DNA from: an uncultured Lachnospiraceae bacterium
GTDB lineage: Bacteria; Bacillota; Clostridia; Lachnospirales; Lachnospiraceae
Direction: 5' to 3'
Length of the DNA: 64,000 bases
Assembly: GCA_910578885.1 (NCBI GenBank)
Contig: CAJTSH010000013.1
Span: 1 to 64,000 of the forward strand
Positions 8,289 through 16,361 of the stretch are shown here, in pieces. A program made the translations under genes and the position numbers. Below the pieces are notes generated by a model. It saw nothing but the letters and a program-made list of their open reading frames with translations, searched no databases and was not told the DNA's origin. Positions within the stretch are counted from its first letter, which is position 1, and the number at the start of each line of letters is the position of its first letter.

Positions 8289-8954
8289 CTACCGTACATG
8301 AAATCTTCGCTTTAATTCAATCCTTGCCCTTCTGTCGCCAATGATATAAGAGCCAAGGAAAAGAAATACTGATACCCCAAGGGCAACCCAGCTTAAAAGC
8401 GGCTCCGTAATAATTTCAAACTGATAAAATATCAGCAAAACAATACTGCACAAAATCATTGCAATCTGAAACAACAGATAACTCTGCCAATTTCTGATGT
8501 TAATCAGCATCAGAAATATGATTCCCGCATCTACCAGAAGAACTCCTCCCGGAATCACATAATTTACCGACCAGCCATCATAACCGGTAATAAAATCAAT
8601 CAAGACCACCAACAAGATTCCGCAAAGAGTCAGCACAATTATCTTGGCTCGGTAACCTGCGTCATTTAACACTGCAAAACGCAGAATCAAATACGGATAA
8701 GCAAGGGAGGCTATCACAATCCCGCACCACCACGTACCCTGATAATACTCATGATTAATTGCTGCAAGCAGCACACTGATCACGAGAAATACGAAAAAAT
8801 AAATGCGCCCTGCAAGCTGAAGCCGCTTCACCATCAATCGGACATTTGGATATGCATTCTGATTTTCTCCCGACTGCTCTAAAACAGTGTGGCACAATGG
8901 GCACTCATGGGTCTTATCTTTAATTTCCACATTACATTGTCTGCATCTGCTCAT
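8289..8954 (-). CDS. DUF6320-type zinc-ribbon membrane protein
   Basis: A 221-residue protein with an N-terminal zinc ribbon (C4, C7, C18, C21: CRQC and CPLC) followed by about six hydrophobic segments beginning near residue 50. This layout fits the DUF6320 family of Clostridia; no function is known to me. It sits between the acyltransferase and hydrolase genes and is probably co-transcribed, so a role in handling a membrane-bound acylated product is possible but not shown. The start at 8954 puts the ribbon at the very N-terminus; the frame extends to 8987, right after the upstream stop codon. Confidence 0.7.
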   Translation of the reverse strand: MSRCRQCNVEIKDKTHECPLCHTVLEQSGENQNAYPNVRLMVKRLQLAGRIYFFVFLVISVLLAAINHEYYQGTWWCGIVIASLAYPYLILRFAVLNDAGYRAKIIVLTLCGILLVVLIDFITGYDGWSVNYVIPGGVLLVDAGIIFLMLINIRNWQSYLLFQIAMILCSIVLLIFYQFEIITEPLLSWVALGVSVFLFLGSYIIGDRRARIELKRRFHVR

Positions 8955-8987
8955 AATGTTTCCGCTCCCTCTTCTCATTATCTGCAT

Positions 8988-10385
8988 TTAATCATAATAT
9001 ACACCGTTGCTCTCTATTTCGATTTCCAGCCCATCTGAGGAAAGCCTGCGGAAAAATCCCCGCTGTACATAGGTCTCCCGCAAAATAGAGCTAAAGGAAA
9101 ATACCAGCGTATCCCCATAGGAACAAATCGTTCCCTTAATATACTGTCCTTTTGACATCGCAAGATAAGCATAGAACATCTTCACATAAGGCCGGTATTC
9201 CTCCGGCACTGTAATATTTCCGATATTTGTCACAGTAGTCGTATTCGCAAGCGCCGCAGAAGTATAAACATACCTCATTGCTATATTTTTCAAAAAAAGA
9301 GGAACTGCGCGGGCAATCAGATGCTTCTCATTCGATACATTGTAGGAAAACAGCTCTTCCAAATGCTCCTTGTGAATCTGGCTCTTTAAACTCTCGCTGA
9401 TAATTGAAACCACTTCCTCAAAAGTATATTCCCCATGTTCAGCCTTTGGATCAAATTCAGCCGAAACTACAGTAAAGAAATTCTTGGTGGTCACCGACCC
9501 AAAATACGGACGCAGATTTACCGGAACCGCCACACGGATCGGTCGTTCTGCCGGCATGCCATGCATACACTCCGTATAGACACTCCACGCAAACGCGGCC
9601 ACCAAATATTCATTGATACTTACGCCGTATCTGCGGCAGACCTCTTTTAACGCCGGAATCTTCATATAGCCATGCATCACGCCAAATTCTCCGGCCCGAA
9701 GTTTTTCCCCCTTCAAAAGATATGCTTTCTGGGTCTTATAGCCCTTGGCATGGCTCTTCTTATAGTTCTGCAAAAAGCTGTCTTCCCGATTCAACGAAGT
9801 ATCGCTGTTTAACGCATCTCCTAACTTCTCCTGAAGTTCGGGGTGTACCTGCCGCAAATACTGATAGGTCAGCTCCTTTAAGAAATTGATGCCGCCCATG
9901 CCGTCAGTCAGTACATGAAAGACCTCTAAATTGATGCGGCATCCAAAATATGTGACCCGGAACATATAACTGCGGTTTTTGTTCTGTACTATATATTGAC
10001 AGGGATAATCATTTTCTTCCTTCACCTTCGGCGCAGGCTTTCCGTTCTCTTCAAAATAATACCAGAATACTCCCTGACGCAGCCGCAGGTTAAATCCGGC
10101 AAACTTCGGCAGCACAATGTTCAACGCCTTTTGTAACTGCTCCTGCTGCACTTCCTCGGTCAAAGTCACACTGATCCGGTATACATTGCTCATTGCTTCT
10201 CCCGCAATCACCGGAAATAAATGCGCCGTATTATCCAGCTTGTCCCAGCGGATATCGCCGCCCTTTTCCTTCTCTTCCCTTCGTTTGCGTTTTTTCTCTT
10301 CCTGATATTCTTGCTTTTCCGCCTGCCTTATCGCCTTTTCCTCTATTTTTTTAATCTTTTTTGCTTCTTTTTCTTCTTTCTTCAA
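8988..10385 (-). CDS. Condensation/WS-DGAT-type acyltransferase
   Basis: A 465-residue protein with the HxxxDG motif of chloramphenicol-acetyltransferase-fold enzymes: HVLTDGMGG at 157-165, His157 being the general base. The DFGWG-like second motif is not clear. The family includes alcohol acyltransferases, PapA proteins and NRPS condensation domains; the substrate is not readable. The first ~45 residues are almost all Lys, Glu and Arg and probably form a helical extension that is unusual for the fold. The start is a TTG at 10385 behind GAGGTGG. It leads a three-gene operon with the DUF6320 protein and the hydrolase, an arrangement suggesting acyl-ester or surface-lipid metabolism. Confidence 0.7.
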   Translation of the reverse strand: MKKEEKEAKKIKKIEEKAIRQAEKQEYQEEKKRKRREEKEKGGDIRWDKLDNTAHLFPVIAGEAMSNVYRISVTLTEEVQQEQLQKALNIVLPKFAGFNLRLRQGVFWYYFEENGKPAPKVKEENDYPCQYIVQNKNRSYMFRVTYFGCRINLEVFHVLTDGMGGINFLKELTYQYLRQVHPELQEKLGDALNSDTSLNREDSFLQNYKKSHAKGYKTQKAYLLKGEKLRAGEFGVMHGYMKIPALKEVCRRYGVSINEYLVAAFAWSVYTECMHGMPAERPIRVAVPVNLRPYFGSVTTKNFFTVVSAEFDPKAEHGEYTFEEVVSIISESLKSQIHKEHLEELFSYNVSNEKHLIARAVPLFLKNIAMRYVYTSAALANTTTVTNIGNITVPEEYRPYVKMFYAYLAMSKGQYIKGTICSYGDTLVFSFSSILRETYVQRGFFRRLSSDGLEIEIESNGVYYD

Positions 10386-10475
10386 TCTTTTATATCCACC
10401 TCTAGGCTAATGTACTGCACCATTCACTAGAATGAAAGAGAATGCTTTCCAAATTTCAGAAAACATTCTCCTGCT

Positions 10476-11237
10476 TTAACTCGTAACCCGTGCCAGAAAT
10501 TGTCTGGTACGCTCTTCTTTCGGATTCTCAATGACCTCCTTCGGGTCACCTTCTTCTATGATATAGCCGCCGTCCATGAAAATCACCCGGTCAGCTACAT
10601 CTCTTGCAAACGCCATCTCATGTGTGACAATGACCATTGTCATATTCTCACTTGCCAGCTGTCTGATAACCTTTAAAATCTCTCCGGTCAGCTCCGGATC
10701 AAGAGCAGACGTCGGTTCGTCAAAGAAGAGAATCGAGGGATTTAATGCAAGCGCTCTTGCAATTGCAACTCTCTGCTGCTGCCCGCCGGATAACTGACAA
10801 GGGTAATAATCCGCCTTATCCTCTAATCCCATCTTTACCAGCAATTCTTTTGCCTGCTGATAAACCTCCTTTTTCTCCCGCTTTTGAATATGAATCGGCG
10901 CATCCGTCAGGTTTTTCATAACGGTATAGTGGGGAAAAAGGTTGAAATTCTGAAATACGAGTCCAAAATAGCCCTGTATCTTCCTCAATTGCTGCGAAGG
11001 CGCATAAACTGCCTTCCCATCCCCGTCGTTGTCTGCCGCCGTCTCTCCCAAGTAAAGCAGAGAGCCGCTGTCCATTGTCTCAAGCATTGTGGCACAGCGG
11101 AGCAGCGTAGACTTGCCGGAACCGCTCGGTCCGATGACCGCAACGACCTCCCCTTCCTCTACAGACAATGAAATATCATGGAGAACAGCAAGATTTTCAA
11201 AGCTTTTTTTCAGGTTTTTGATTTCCAATAACTTCAT
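10476..11237 (-). CDS. Polar amino acid ABC transporter ATPase
   Basis: The 253-residue ATPase of a polar-amino-acid importer (GlnQ/HisP class). Walker A is GPSGSGKST (36-44), the signature is LSGGQQQR near residue 150, Walker B reads ILFFDEPTSALDP, and the switch His lies in IVTHE. Start at GGAGG plus six bases. It is the last gene of a binding protein, permease, ATPase operon, with 13 bases to the permease gene. Substrate cannot be fixed by sequence; cystine, glutamine or histidine would all fit. Confidence 0.93.
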   Translation of the reverse strand: MKLLEIKNLKKSFENLAVLHDISLSVEEGEVVAVIGPSGSGKSTLLRCATMLETMDSGSLLYLGETAADNDGDGKAVYAPSQQLRKIQGYFGLVFQNFNLFPHYTVMKNLTDAPIHIQKREKKEVYQQAKELLVKMGLEDKADYYPCQLSGGQQQRVAIARALALNPSILFFDEPTSALDPELTGEILKVIRQLASENMTMVIVTHEMAFARDVADRVIFMDGGYIIEEGDPKEVIENPKEERTRQFLARVTS

Positions 11238-11250
11238 CTTCTACCTCCAT

Positions 11251-11901
11251 CTATTTGTAATAGCTTAATTTTTTCTCAATCCGCCCCATAATACCAGCTA
11301 CCAGAAGATTGAACACATAATAAAATGCGCCTGCAACAAACAATGGCATAATCGTTGTCTCTCTTGCCGCAATCTGCTTTGCAATAGTGAACATCTCCGC
11401 ATAAGCCAGTACGAAAGCAAGGGAGGTATCCTTTACCAGTGTGATGACTTCATTCGTCACGGGCGGCAGCACACGCTTCACCATCTGCGGAAATATAATC
11501 TTAAAAAATGTCTGCATCCTCGAATATCCCAATACCTTTGCAGCCTCCGACTGCCCGACTGGTATGGACTGAATGCCGGAGCGGTAAATCTCTGCAAAAT
11601 AAGCCGCATAATTGATGGAAAAACCAATAATCGTTGAAATAAATATTCCGTTTGTCGATATCGGCATCCCAAACACATAATAAGGTCCGTAATACACTAC
11701 CATAAGCTGAAGCATCAGCGGCGTTCCCCTCATTACAGATATATACAGCTTCATCAGCCACTGCAGCGGTTTAAATTTTGACATTCTCCCAAATGCGACC
11801 ACAAGCCCAAGTGGCAGCGAAAAAAACAGTGTCCATACAAAGATGGATATTGTCGCCAGCATGCCGGATAAGAGCTGCTGTAGTATGGTTATAAATGACA
11901 T
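11251..11901 (-). CDS. Polar amino acid ABC transporter permease
   Basis: A 216-residue inner-membrane permease of the HisMQ type with about five membrane segments. The EAA loop, which docks on the ATPase, reads A-A-K-V-L-G-Y-S-R-M-Q-T-F-F-K-I-I-F-P-Q. As only one permease gene is present, the transporter probably uses a homodimer. It lies between the binding protein gene (25 bases upstream) and the ATPase gene. Confidence 0.92.
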   Translation of the reverse strand: MSFITILQQLLSGMLATISIFVWTLFFSLPLGLVVAFGRMSKFKPLQWLMKLYISVMRGTPLMLQLMVVYYGPYYVFGMPISTNGIFISTIIGFSINYAAYFAEIYRSGIQSIPVGQSEAAKVLGYSRMQTFFKIIFPQMVKRVLPPVTNEVITLVKDTSLAFVLAYAEMFTIAKQIAARETTIMPLFVAGAFYYVFNLLVAGIMGRIEKKLSYYK

Positions 11902-11925
11902 TCTGTTTCACCCTTCATTCGTACT

Positions 11926-12741
11926 TTATTTTCCAAGCATCAACATATCAGACAGATAATAATCCGCATATTTTTCTGCGATTTCCTTGACTTTACCATC
12001 TTCCGCCATCTCGTCCAATGTCTCCTGAACCTTGTCGCGGAGAGAAGTATTCCCGGATTTGAAACCGATTGCATACTGCTCTGCGCTCACCTGAGCGTCC
12101 AGCATGACAAATTTATCACCCCTTGAAGCAATCTGATACAAAGCCACGCCGATATCCAATACCACTGCGTCTACAGCGCCTGCCTCCAGATTCATAAATG
12201 CGGTATTATAATCACCTACCTGCTGCAATTCGGCAAAGCTCTCCGTCAGCGCCTTATTTTCCTCGGTTGCATCCTCGCCGTCCAAAGCTGCAAGCCCTGA
12301 AGAATCTGCCTGTACGGTGACAATTTTGCCCGCCAGATCGGAAAGCTCTTTCACCTCGGAATCACTCGGCACTACGACAACAATGCTGTTCTCAATATAC
12401 GGATCTGACCATGTATAATCATCCGCTCTTCCGTTCATGGTAAATCCATTCCAGATACAGTCAATAGAGCCGGAATTCAGTTCCATATCCTTAGAATCCC
12501 AGATAATCGGCTTTTTCACAAGCTCCCATCCGTTCCTGTCGCACACTTCCTGCGCTAAATCCAAGTCAAATCCCGTATAGCCGCCATTCTCATCCATATA
12601 GCCATATGGTGGAAATTCTGCATCAAATCCTACAATAAGCTGCGTGCGGTCCGCCTCTGCATCAGAACCCTTTGAGCCGCATGCTGCCATAGAAAGCGCC
12701 ATTACCGCCGCTAACATCAATGATATCATTCTCTTCTTCAT
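11926..12741 (-). CDS. Amino acid ABC transporter binding lipoprotein
   Basis: A 271-residue extracellular substrate-binding protein (SBP_bac_3 family). The lipobox LSMAAC ends at about C21, so the mature protein is anchored by a lipid outside the membrane. The body starts TQLIVGFDAEFPPYGY, the typical first strand of polar-amino-acid binding proteins, and contains D-L-D-L-A-Q-E-V and the hinge region. I start at the ATG at 12741, six bases after GGAGG, because it gives a proper signal peptide; the frame runs up to 12804 through the leader hairpin. First gene of the transporter operon. Confidence 0.92.
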   Translation of the reverse strand: MKKRMISLMLAAVMALSMAACGSKGSDAEADRTQLIVGFDAEFPPYGYMDENGGYTGFDLDLAQEVCDRNGWELVKKPIIWDSKDMELNSGSIDCIWNGFTMNGRADDYTWSDPYIENSIVVVVPSDSEVKELSDLAGKIVTVQADSSGLAALDGEDATEENKALTESFAELQQVGDYNTAFMNLEAGAVDAVVLDIGVALYQIASRGDKFVMLDAQVSAEQYAIGFKSGNTSLRDKVQETLDEMAEDGKVKEIAEKYADYYLSDMLMLGK

Positions 12742-12808
12742 ACTTTCCTCCTTACCGGCGTGTTTTTCACGCCATATAGGTAGATTTGGAAATTTCACTT
12801 CCAAACTT
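12742..12808 (-). repeat. Hairpin leader shared with the hydrolase gene, copy 2
   Basis: TTTGGAA (12785-12791) pairs with TTCCAAA (12799-12805). A second hairpin GGCGTG/CACGCC (12757-12773) sits just before the GGAGG of the binding protein gene. The order hairpin, ATGG, CACGCC, ribosome binding site matches 8221-8284. Both may be remnants of one small mobile or regulatory leader. Confidence 0.45.
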
Positions 12809-12840
12809 TCCTCCTAATAGTAACATTTTCTTCATGTACT

Positions 12841-12874
12841 TTAGTATACTAACATGATAAAACAGTAATGGCAA
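12841..12874 (-). promoter_or_regulatory. Promoter of the amino acid transporter operon with palindromic -10
   Basis: On the minus strand a TTGCCA -35 (12869-12874), a 17-base spacer and a TAGTAT -10 (12846-12851) form a good vegetative promoter. The -10 lies within a perfect 12-bp palindrome, TTAGTATACTAA (12841-12852), which could be an operator; no regulator is adjacent. Confidence 0.55.
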
Positions 12875-13040
12875 CCTCTTTTACCCGATATTTTCATTTT
12901 CAATTCCTATGACCGCGCCGTATATTCCCTGCCGTTACAGCCTGTTTTCACATAAACCATACTGTACTTTCCCGGCAAAATATGTTATTTTAAAATTCAG
13001 GCAATTCAAAGGAATTTTCAGAAACAGGAGGTATCTATAA

Positions 13041-13223
13041 ATGAACGCACAACTGCCCAACGATTCTGTCATGCTATTAAGCTATGTCAACACCCAGTTA
13101 AGGGATTTTTACCATTCCTTAGATGAATTTTGTTCAGCCTTCGCAATAGACGAAGCAGAACTCAAAGGGAAACTTGACGCCATTGACTATCACTATGACA
13201 AAGAAACCAATCAATTTAAATAA
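13041..13223 (+). CDS. DUF4250 small protein
   Basis: A 60-residue acidic protein with the motif S-V-M-L-L-S-Y-V-N-T-Q-L-R-D-F-Y and the ending Y-D-K-E-T-N-Q-F, which matches the DUF4250 family, common and short in Clostridia and without known function. GGAGG lies nine bases before the ATG. It is followed 27 bases later by a methyltransferase-like gene on the same strand. Confidence 0.8.
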   Translation: MNAQLPNDSVMLLSYVNTQLRDFYHSLDEFCSAFAIDEAELKGKLDAIDYHYDKETNQFK

Positions 13224-13250
13224 ATGTCAAACTAGATCCGGGAGAATTCT

Positions 13251-14075
13251 ATGTCTATTTATGATGAATTGCTCAAATTTCAGATTATTCCAGACGCATA
13301 TGAAAACTGGACCCAATACCGCAATGCAGTTGCCGATTACCTTCTGGCAAATACCCGCCCGCACACTTCCGTTGGCGTTTTTGGCGCAGGACGGTGCAAC
13401 GACATAGACCTGCGGCGTTTTGCAGAGCATTTCTCCTCCGTCACATTGATAGATGCTGACGAAGCGGCCATGAAATTCGCCCTGCGCCAGTATCATTTAT
13501 CCGACCATCCGGGATTTTCCCTAAAGATCTCTGAATTTACCGGAATTACACCGGATGATTACCGCGCCTTTGCAGATGAATTGTCCTCTCTGTTAAATGT
13601 CCGCGGAATCCATACCGATATCCACGTTCTCGCAGACTATGCCGTCTTCAAGTTAGATAAGCTCTATCAGAAGTCCGAAAACTTCACCCCTGATTTCGGT
13701 TCGGGCTCTTTCGACTACTCGGTCGCATTCGGCGTCCACAGCCAGATCAACAACATGGCCGCATGGATCTGGTCCGCCTTCGCTTCTAATTTAAAAGCCG
13801 ACGACCCGGCAGTTGCCAAACGAATCATACGCGCCAACAAATATCTGATTCCCAAACTAAATACCGCCATACTGCGCGCCACAAAGGAAGCCGCTTTCTT
13901 TGGATGCGAACTGGCAAAAACCGGCTCTTCTGACAGTATCCAAGGGGCATGCCAATGTATCCATGATTTAAAATCCCGGAACCGTATTACAGGACAAGCC
14001 ATCACCTACTGGCCTTTCGATACAGCGCAGAATCTTATCTATCAGATGCTGATACAGGAAGTTGACTGCCGATAA
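13251..14075 (+). CDS. Putative SAM-dependent methyltransferase-like protein
   Basis: A 274-residue cytosolic protein I do not recognise as a named family. Residues ~40-55 (SVGVFGAGRCNDIDL) look like motif I of a Rossmann-fold class I methyltransferase, and TLIDADEAAM about 15 residues later resembles motif II with its acidic ribose-binding end. The rest, including a Trp/Ala-rich helix and a Cys pair near the C-terminus (GACQCIHD), gives no substrate. GGGAG precedes the ATG by six bases. It ends two bases before the convergent gtrA-like gene. Confidence 0.55.
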   Translation: MSIYDELLKFQIIPDAYENWTQYRNAVADYLLANTRPHTSVGVFGAGRCNDIDLRRFAEHFSSVTLIDADEAAMKFALRQYHLSDHPGFSLKISEFTGITPDDYRAFADELSSLLNVRGIHTDIHVLADYAVFKLDKLYQKSENFTPDFGSGSFDYSVAFGVHSQINNMAAWIWSAFASNLKADDPAVAKRIIRANKYLIPKLNTAILRATKEAAFFGCELAKTGSSDSIQGACQCIHDLKSRNRITGQAITYWPFDTAQNLIYQMLIQEVDCR

Positions 14076-14076
14076 A

Positions 14077-14466
14077 CTAGGAATGTTCCTCTAAAAATAT
14101 CTTTCTGGTGACAAAATTATAGACCATGACTATCGCAGTTGCAAAAATTTTCGTCACCATATAATAAATATGGAGCAAATCTACACCCAGCCACATCAGC
14201 AGTTGGTTCAGCAAAAGTCCCAGAATACTAAGCACTACAAAAACGATAAATTCTTTTCTCCTGCTCATCCCCTCTTTTCCCGAAAATACATACTTCATAC
14301 TGCAAATGTAATTAAAGATTACGGATACCGTAAAAGATATGGCGCCCGACAAGAGATAATACATTCCGGCATATTCTGTCAATACATACAGCACTCCGTA
14401 ATCAATCAGAAATGCCAGCGCCCCTATGACTCCAAATTTAAATATCTGTTGTATCAAACGCTGCAT
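14077..14466 (-). CDS. GtrA-family membrane protein
   Basis: A 129-residue protein with four predicted membrane helices. The first begins F-G-V-I-G-A-L-A-F-L-I-D-Y-G, the usual GtrA-family opening. GtrA-like proteins are thought to help move undecaprenyl-linked sugars across the membrane for decoration of surface glycans. No glycosyltransferase is adjacent, so the partner is unknown. I start at 14466 behind AAAGGAACC; the frame continues to 14523 with a polar extension that the family lacks. Confidence 0.83.
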   Translation of the reverse strand: MQRLIQQIFKFGVIGALAFLIDYGVLYVLTEYAGMYYLLSGAISFTVSVIFNYICSMKYVFSGKEGMSRRKEFIVFVVLSILGLLLNQLLMWLGVDLLHIYYMVTKIFATAIVMVYNFVTRKIFLEEHS

Positions 14467-14558
14467 AGCTTTCGGTTCCTTTCGTGTGACTTTCTGTCCT
14501 GTATTTCGTGCAGAGTTTTGCACCTCTGATTACTCATCAAACCACTCCCATGACAATC

Positions 14559-14642
14559 GAGCAGGGAATATCTATTCCCCTGCTCGCTGCGCCGAGCGTG
14601 TGCAGCTTTAGCTGCCAATCTCCTTGCACGCTCGTGCGCATT
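14559..14642. repeat. ~85-nt two-hairpin element, copy 2
   Basis: Homologous to 7151-7236. First hairpin: GAGCAGGGAA with TTCCCCTGCTC. Second: GAGCGTG (14594-14600) with CACGCTC (14627-14633), enclosing a perfect inner hairpin GCAGC-ttta-GCTGC. It lies between the gtrA-like start and the terminator of the gene at 14901. Confidence 0.6.
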
Positions 14643-14671
14643 AAAAAACGGATACCCTTATTGGATATCCG
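14643..14671 (-). terminator. Rho-independent terminator after the gene at 14901
   Basis: On the minus strand CGGATA (14671-14666) pairs with TATCCG (14654-14649), strengthened by two inner G-C pairs, and is followed directly by six T. This would end the transcript of the zinc-ribbon protein gene, about 230 bases after its stop. Confidence 0.7.
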
Positions 14672-14680
14672 CCTTATTTT

Positions 14681-14717
14681 CGGGGAGTGCACCCCGAACT
14701 TTGCGGCCCGGGGTGCA
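14681..14717 (-). other. Mutually exclusive hairpins upstream of a terminator
   Basis: TGCACCCCG (14688-14696) can pair with CGGGGTGCA (14709-14717), or its CCCCG part can pair with CGGGG (14681-14685). The two pairings exclude each other and lie just before the terminator at 14643-14671, the layout of an attenuator. From 14720 to 14900 the DNA is very AT-rich with no gene. Confidence 0.35.
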
Positions 14718-14900
14718 TGAGTTATGAAAAATTATATTAGCTTATTAGCTAGTACGTATATATAATACAATACTTTTTTTGAAATTGCAAGTGTTTTTTT
14801 TAATTTTTTTCAAAAAATTTTTATCCTTCATTATTTGAGGCTTTTCCCTGCCTTAACCTTAAATTTATTACCAAGTTCATTCTGCCATAGGACAATGACT

Positions 14901-15875
14901 TTATCCGTTCCATTCTGACAAATCATTGATTATCCCCTCTACTTTTGCTCGTGTGCCGTCCATAAAATTCATGGCTACAGGACGATGTACGGCTCCTGAA
15001 ATTAAATTCAAATGGAATTCGTGCAATAATGTATCAATTAAAATCATTTTCTCTTGATAGCTTTTTGCCAGACTCCATTTTGTTACAAATGTTTCAAAAA
15101 TTTTAGCCGCTGCACCTGTAGGCATATTATTTTTCCGATAGCTTCTGCGGTATTCCTTGTAGGAATATTGATGTCCGCAGCTACATTGTCTGAAATCAGT
15201 ATCCCCCCTAAGCTCCGCCTCACAATTATGGCAGCGAATGATATATTTCTCCATACGCTCCATATCTTCTTTTCCATATTTGCAGCGTATATACAGCGTT
15301 AATCCTATTTCATCGGCAAGTACCGTATCCTGGATTCCCTGCGCATCCAAATTATAAAGTTTTTTCAGTTTTGATATATCTAATTTGGACGGCCAATGAA
15401 ATACATTGTACTTCTCCGGAATAATCAAATCTTTCATGGCAAGAAACTCTTCCCGCTCCCTGACCTTCCTTACTTTATTTCTTCTAGCCTGCCGTGCATT
15501 CTTTTCTATAATTTTATTTTCAAATTCATATTGTTTTTTCTCATAAACAGTTTTTACATAGTCTATCGCCAAACGATAGCCTGTCTCATCATTTACCAAA
15601 ATTCCGTCTACAATAAATCCATTTTTCTCTATCTGTATCCCTTTTATAAGATAGATTCCCGATTTGCCAATCCGATATGTCCACCCGTTTTTTTCAGACC
15701 ACACCGGAATGCCGAATCTCAAATCGTAATTGTCTGATATATGCTTGGCAAAATTCCGAAACAGAACAGAAACGCCATTGCTCCAGAAATCCTCCAGCTC
15801 TGTAATCTCTGGTATATGATTTTTTGGAAATTGTTCTTTAAAACGATTTATCGGCAATGTACTCATTGAAATCAT
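14901..15875 (-). CDS. Hypothetical protein with C-terminal zinc ribbon
   Basis: A 324-residue protein I do not recognise. The first ~110 residues contain GWTYRIGKSGIYLIKG and a beta-rich stretch. Residues ~115-145 are a highly charged helix, probably coiled. Near residue 215-235 a zinc ribbon is formed by C-H-N-C and C-S-C-G-H. There is no signal peptide or membrane segment. Two ATGs (15875, 15866) are possible, neither with a strong ribosome site. It stands alone with its own promoter and terminator and AT-rich flanks, which fits a recently acquired gene, but no mobile-element gene is next to it. Confidence 0.6.
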   Translation of the reverse strand: MISMSTLPINRFKEQFPKNHIPEITELEDFWSNGVSVLFRNFAKHISDNYDLRFGIPVWSEKNGWTYRIGKSGIYLIKGIQIEKNGFIVDGILVNDETGYRLAIDYVKTVYEKKQYEFENKIIEKNARQARRNKVRKVREREEFLAMKDLIIPEKYNVFHWPSKLDISKLKKLYNLDAQGIQDTVLADEIGLTLYIRCKYGKEDMERMEKYIIRCHNCEAELRGDTDFRQCSCGHQYSYKEYRRSYRKNNMPTGAAAKIFETFVTKWSLAKSYQEKMILIDTLLHEFHLNLISGAVHRPVAMNFMDGTRAKVEGIINDLSEWNG

Positions 15876-16007
15876 CCACTCTCTTTATTTTCATGAAATC
15901 ATTATAAATAATCCGTCAAAAAAATTCGACCAACCATAGAGTGACATTTGTTAATTTTTCGTCTATACTTTCTATGCAATATTTCCATTCTTTCTTGATT
16001 ATCCTAT

Positions 16008-16074
16008 GTTACTCTGACGTAACACAAGCTTTCTTTCCTAATGCATTATAGCAGTTACCTTCGTCTTTCCGCAA
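16008..16074 (-). promoter_or_regulatory. Promoter and palindrome upstream of the gene at 14901
   Basis: On the minus strand TTGCGG (16074-16069), an 18-base spacer and TATAAT (16050-16045) make a likely promoter. About 20 bases downstream lies the palindrome GTTAC-tctgac-GTAAC (16008-16023), an operator candidate. The leader to the start codon is about 165 bases long and holds no other structure that I can see. Confidence 0.45.
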
Positions 16075-16119
16075 CATTCAAATTTCTTGCCCCTTCTGTC
16101 TCTCCTATGATATAGATTT

Positions 16120-16150
16120 AGAGGGGCGATGATTCCGCCCCTCTTTCCAT
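16120..16150. terminator. Terminator after the feo operon
   Basis: GAGGGGCG (16121-16128) and CGCCCCTC (16136-16143) form a GC-rich 8-bp stem just past the stop codon of the last feo gene at 16154. On the minus strand it is followed by TAAATCTATAT rather than a clean T run, and on the plus strand by TTTCC, so termination may be partial in either direction. Confidence 0.55.
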
Positions 16151-16153
16151 TTG

Positions 16154-16297
16154 TCAAATCTGTCCGCAATGTCCGCCGCAATGCTTGCAGTCTCCACCGC
16201 ATTGAAGAGATTTGCCCGCCTTTTTATCTTTTATCATACTTCGTATCACAAATCCTATGATACACACTAAGCCTGCGCCTACTATCCATGTACCCAT
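16154..16297 (-). CDS. FeoB-associated Cys-rich membrane protein
   Basis: A 47-residue protein with one membrane helix (residues 3-20) and a cytosolic tail with C-G-G-D-C-K-H-C-G-G-H-C, five cysteines and His residues likely to bind iron. Such proteins regularly follow feoB in Clostridia and occupy the place of FeoC. The ATG at 16297 has AAGGAG nine bases upstream; the frame extends to 16339 without a better site. Last gene of the feo operon. Confidence 0.82.
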   Translation of the reverse strand: MGTWIVGAGLVCIIGFVIRSMIKDKKAGKSLQCGGDCKHCGGHCGQI

Positions 16298-16361
16298 ACA
16301 CCAAATCTCCTTTCCGATTTCGCTCAGCCGGATTTCCATATTTCCCGCTTCTGAATAAGAA

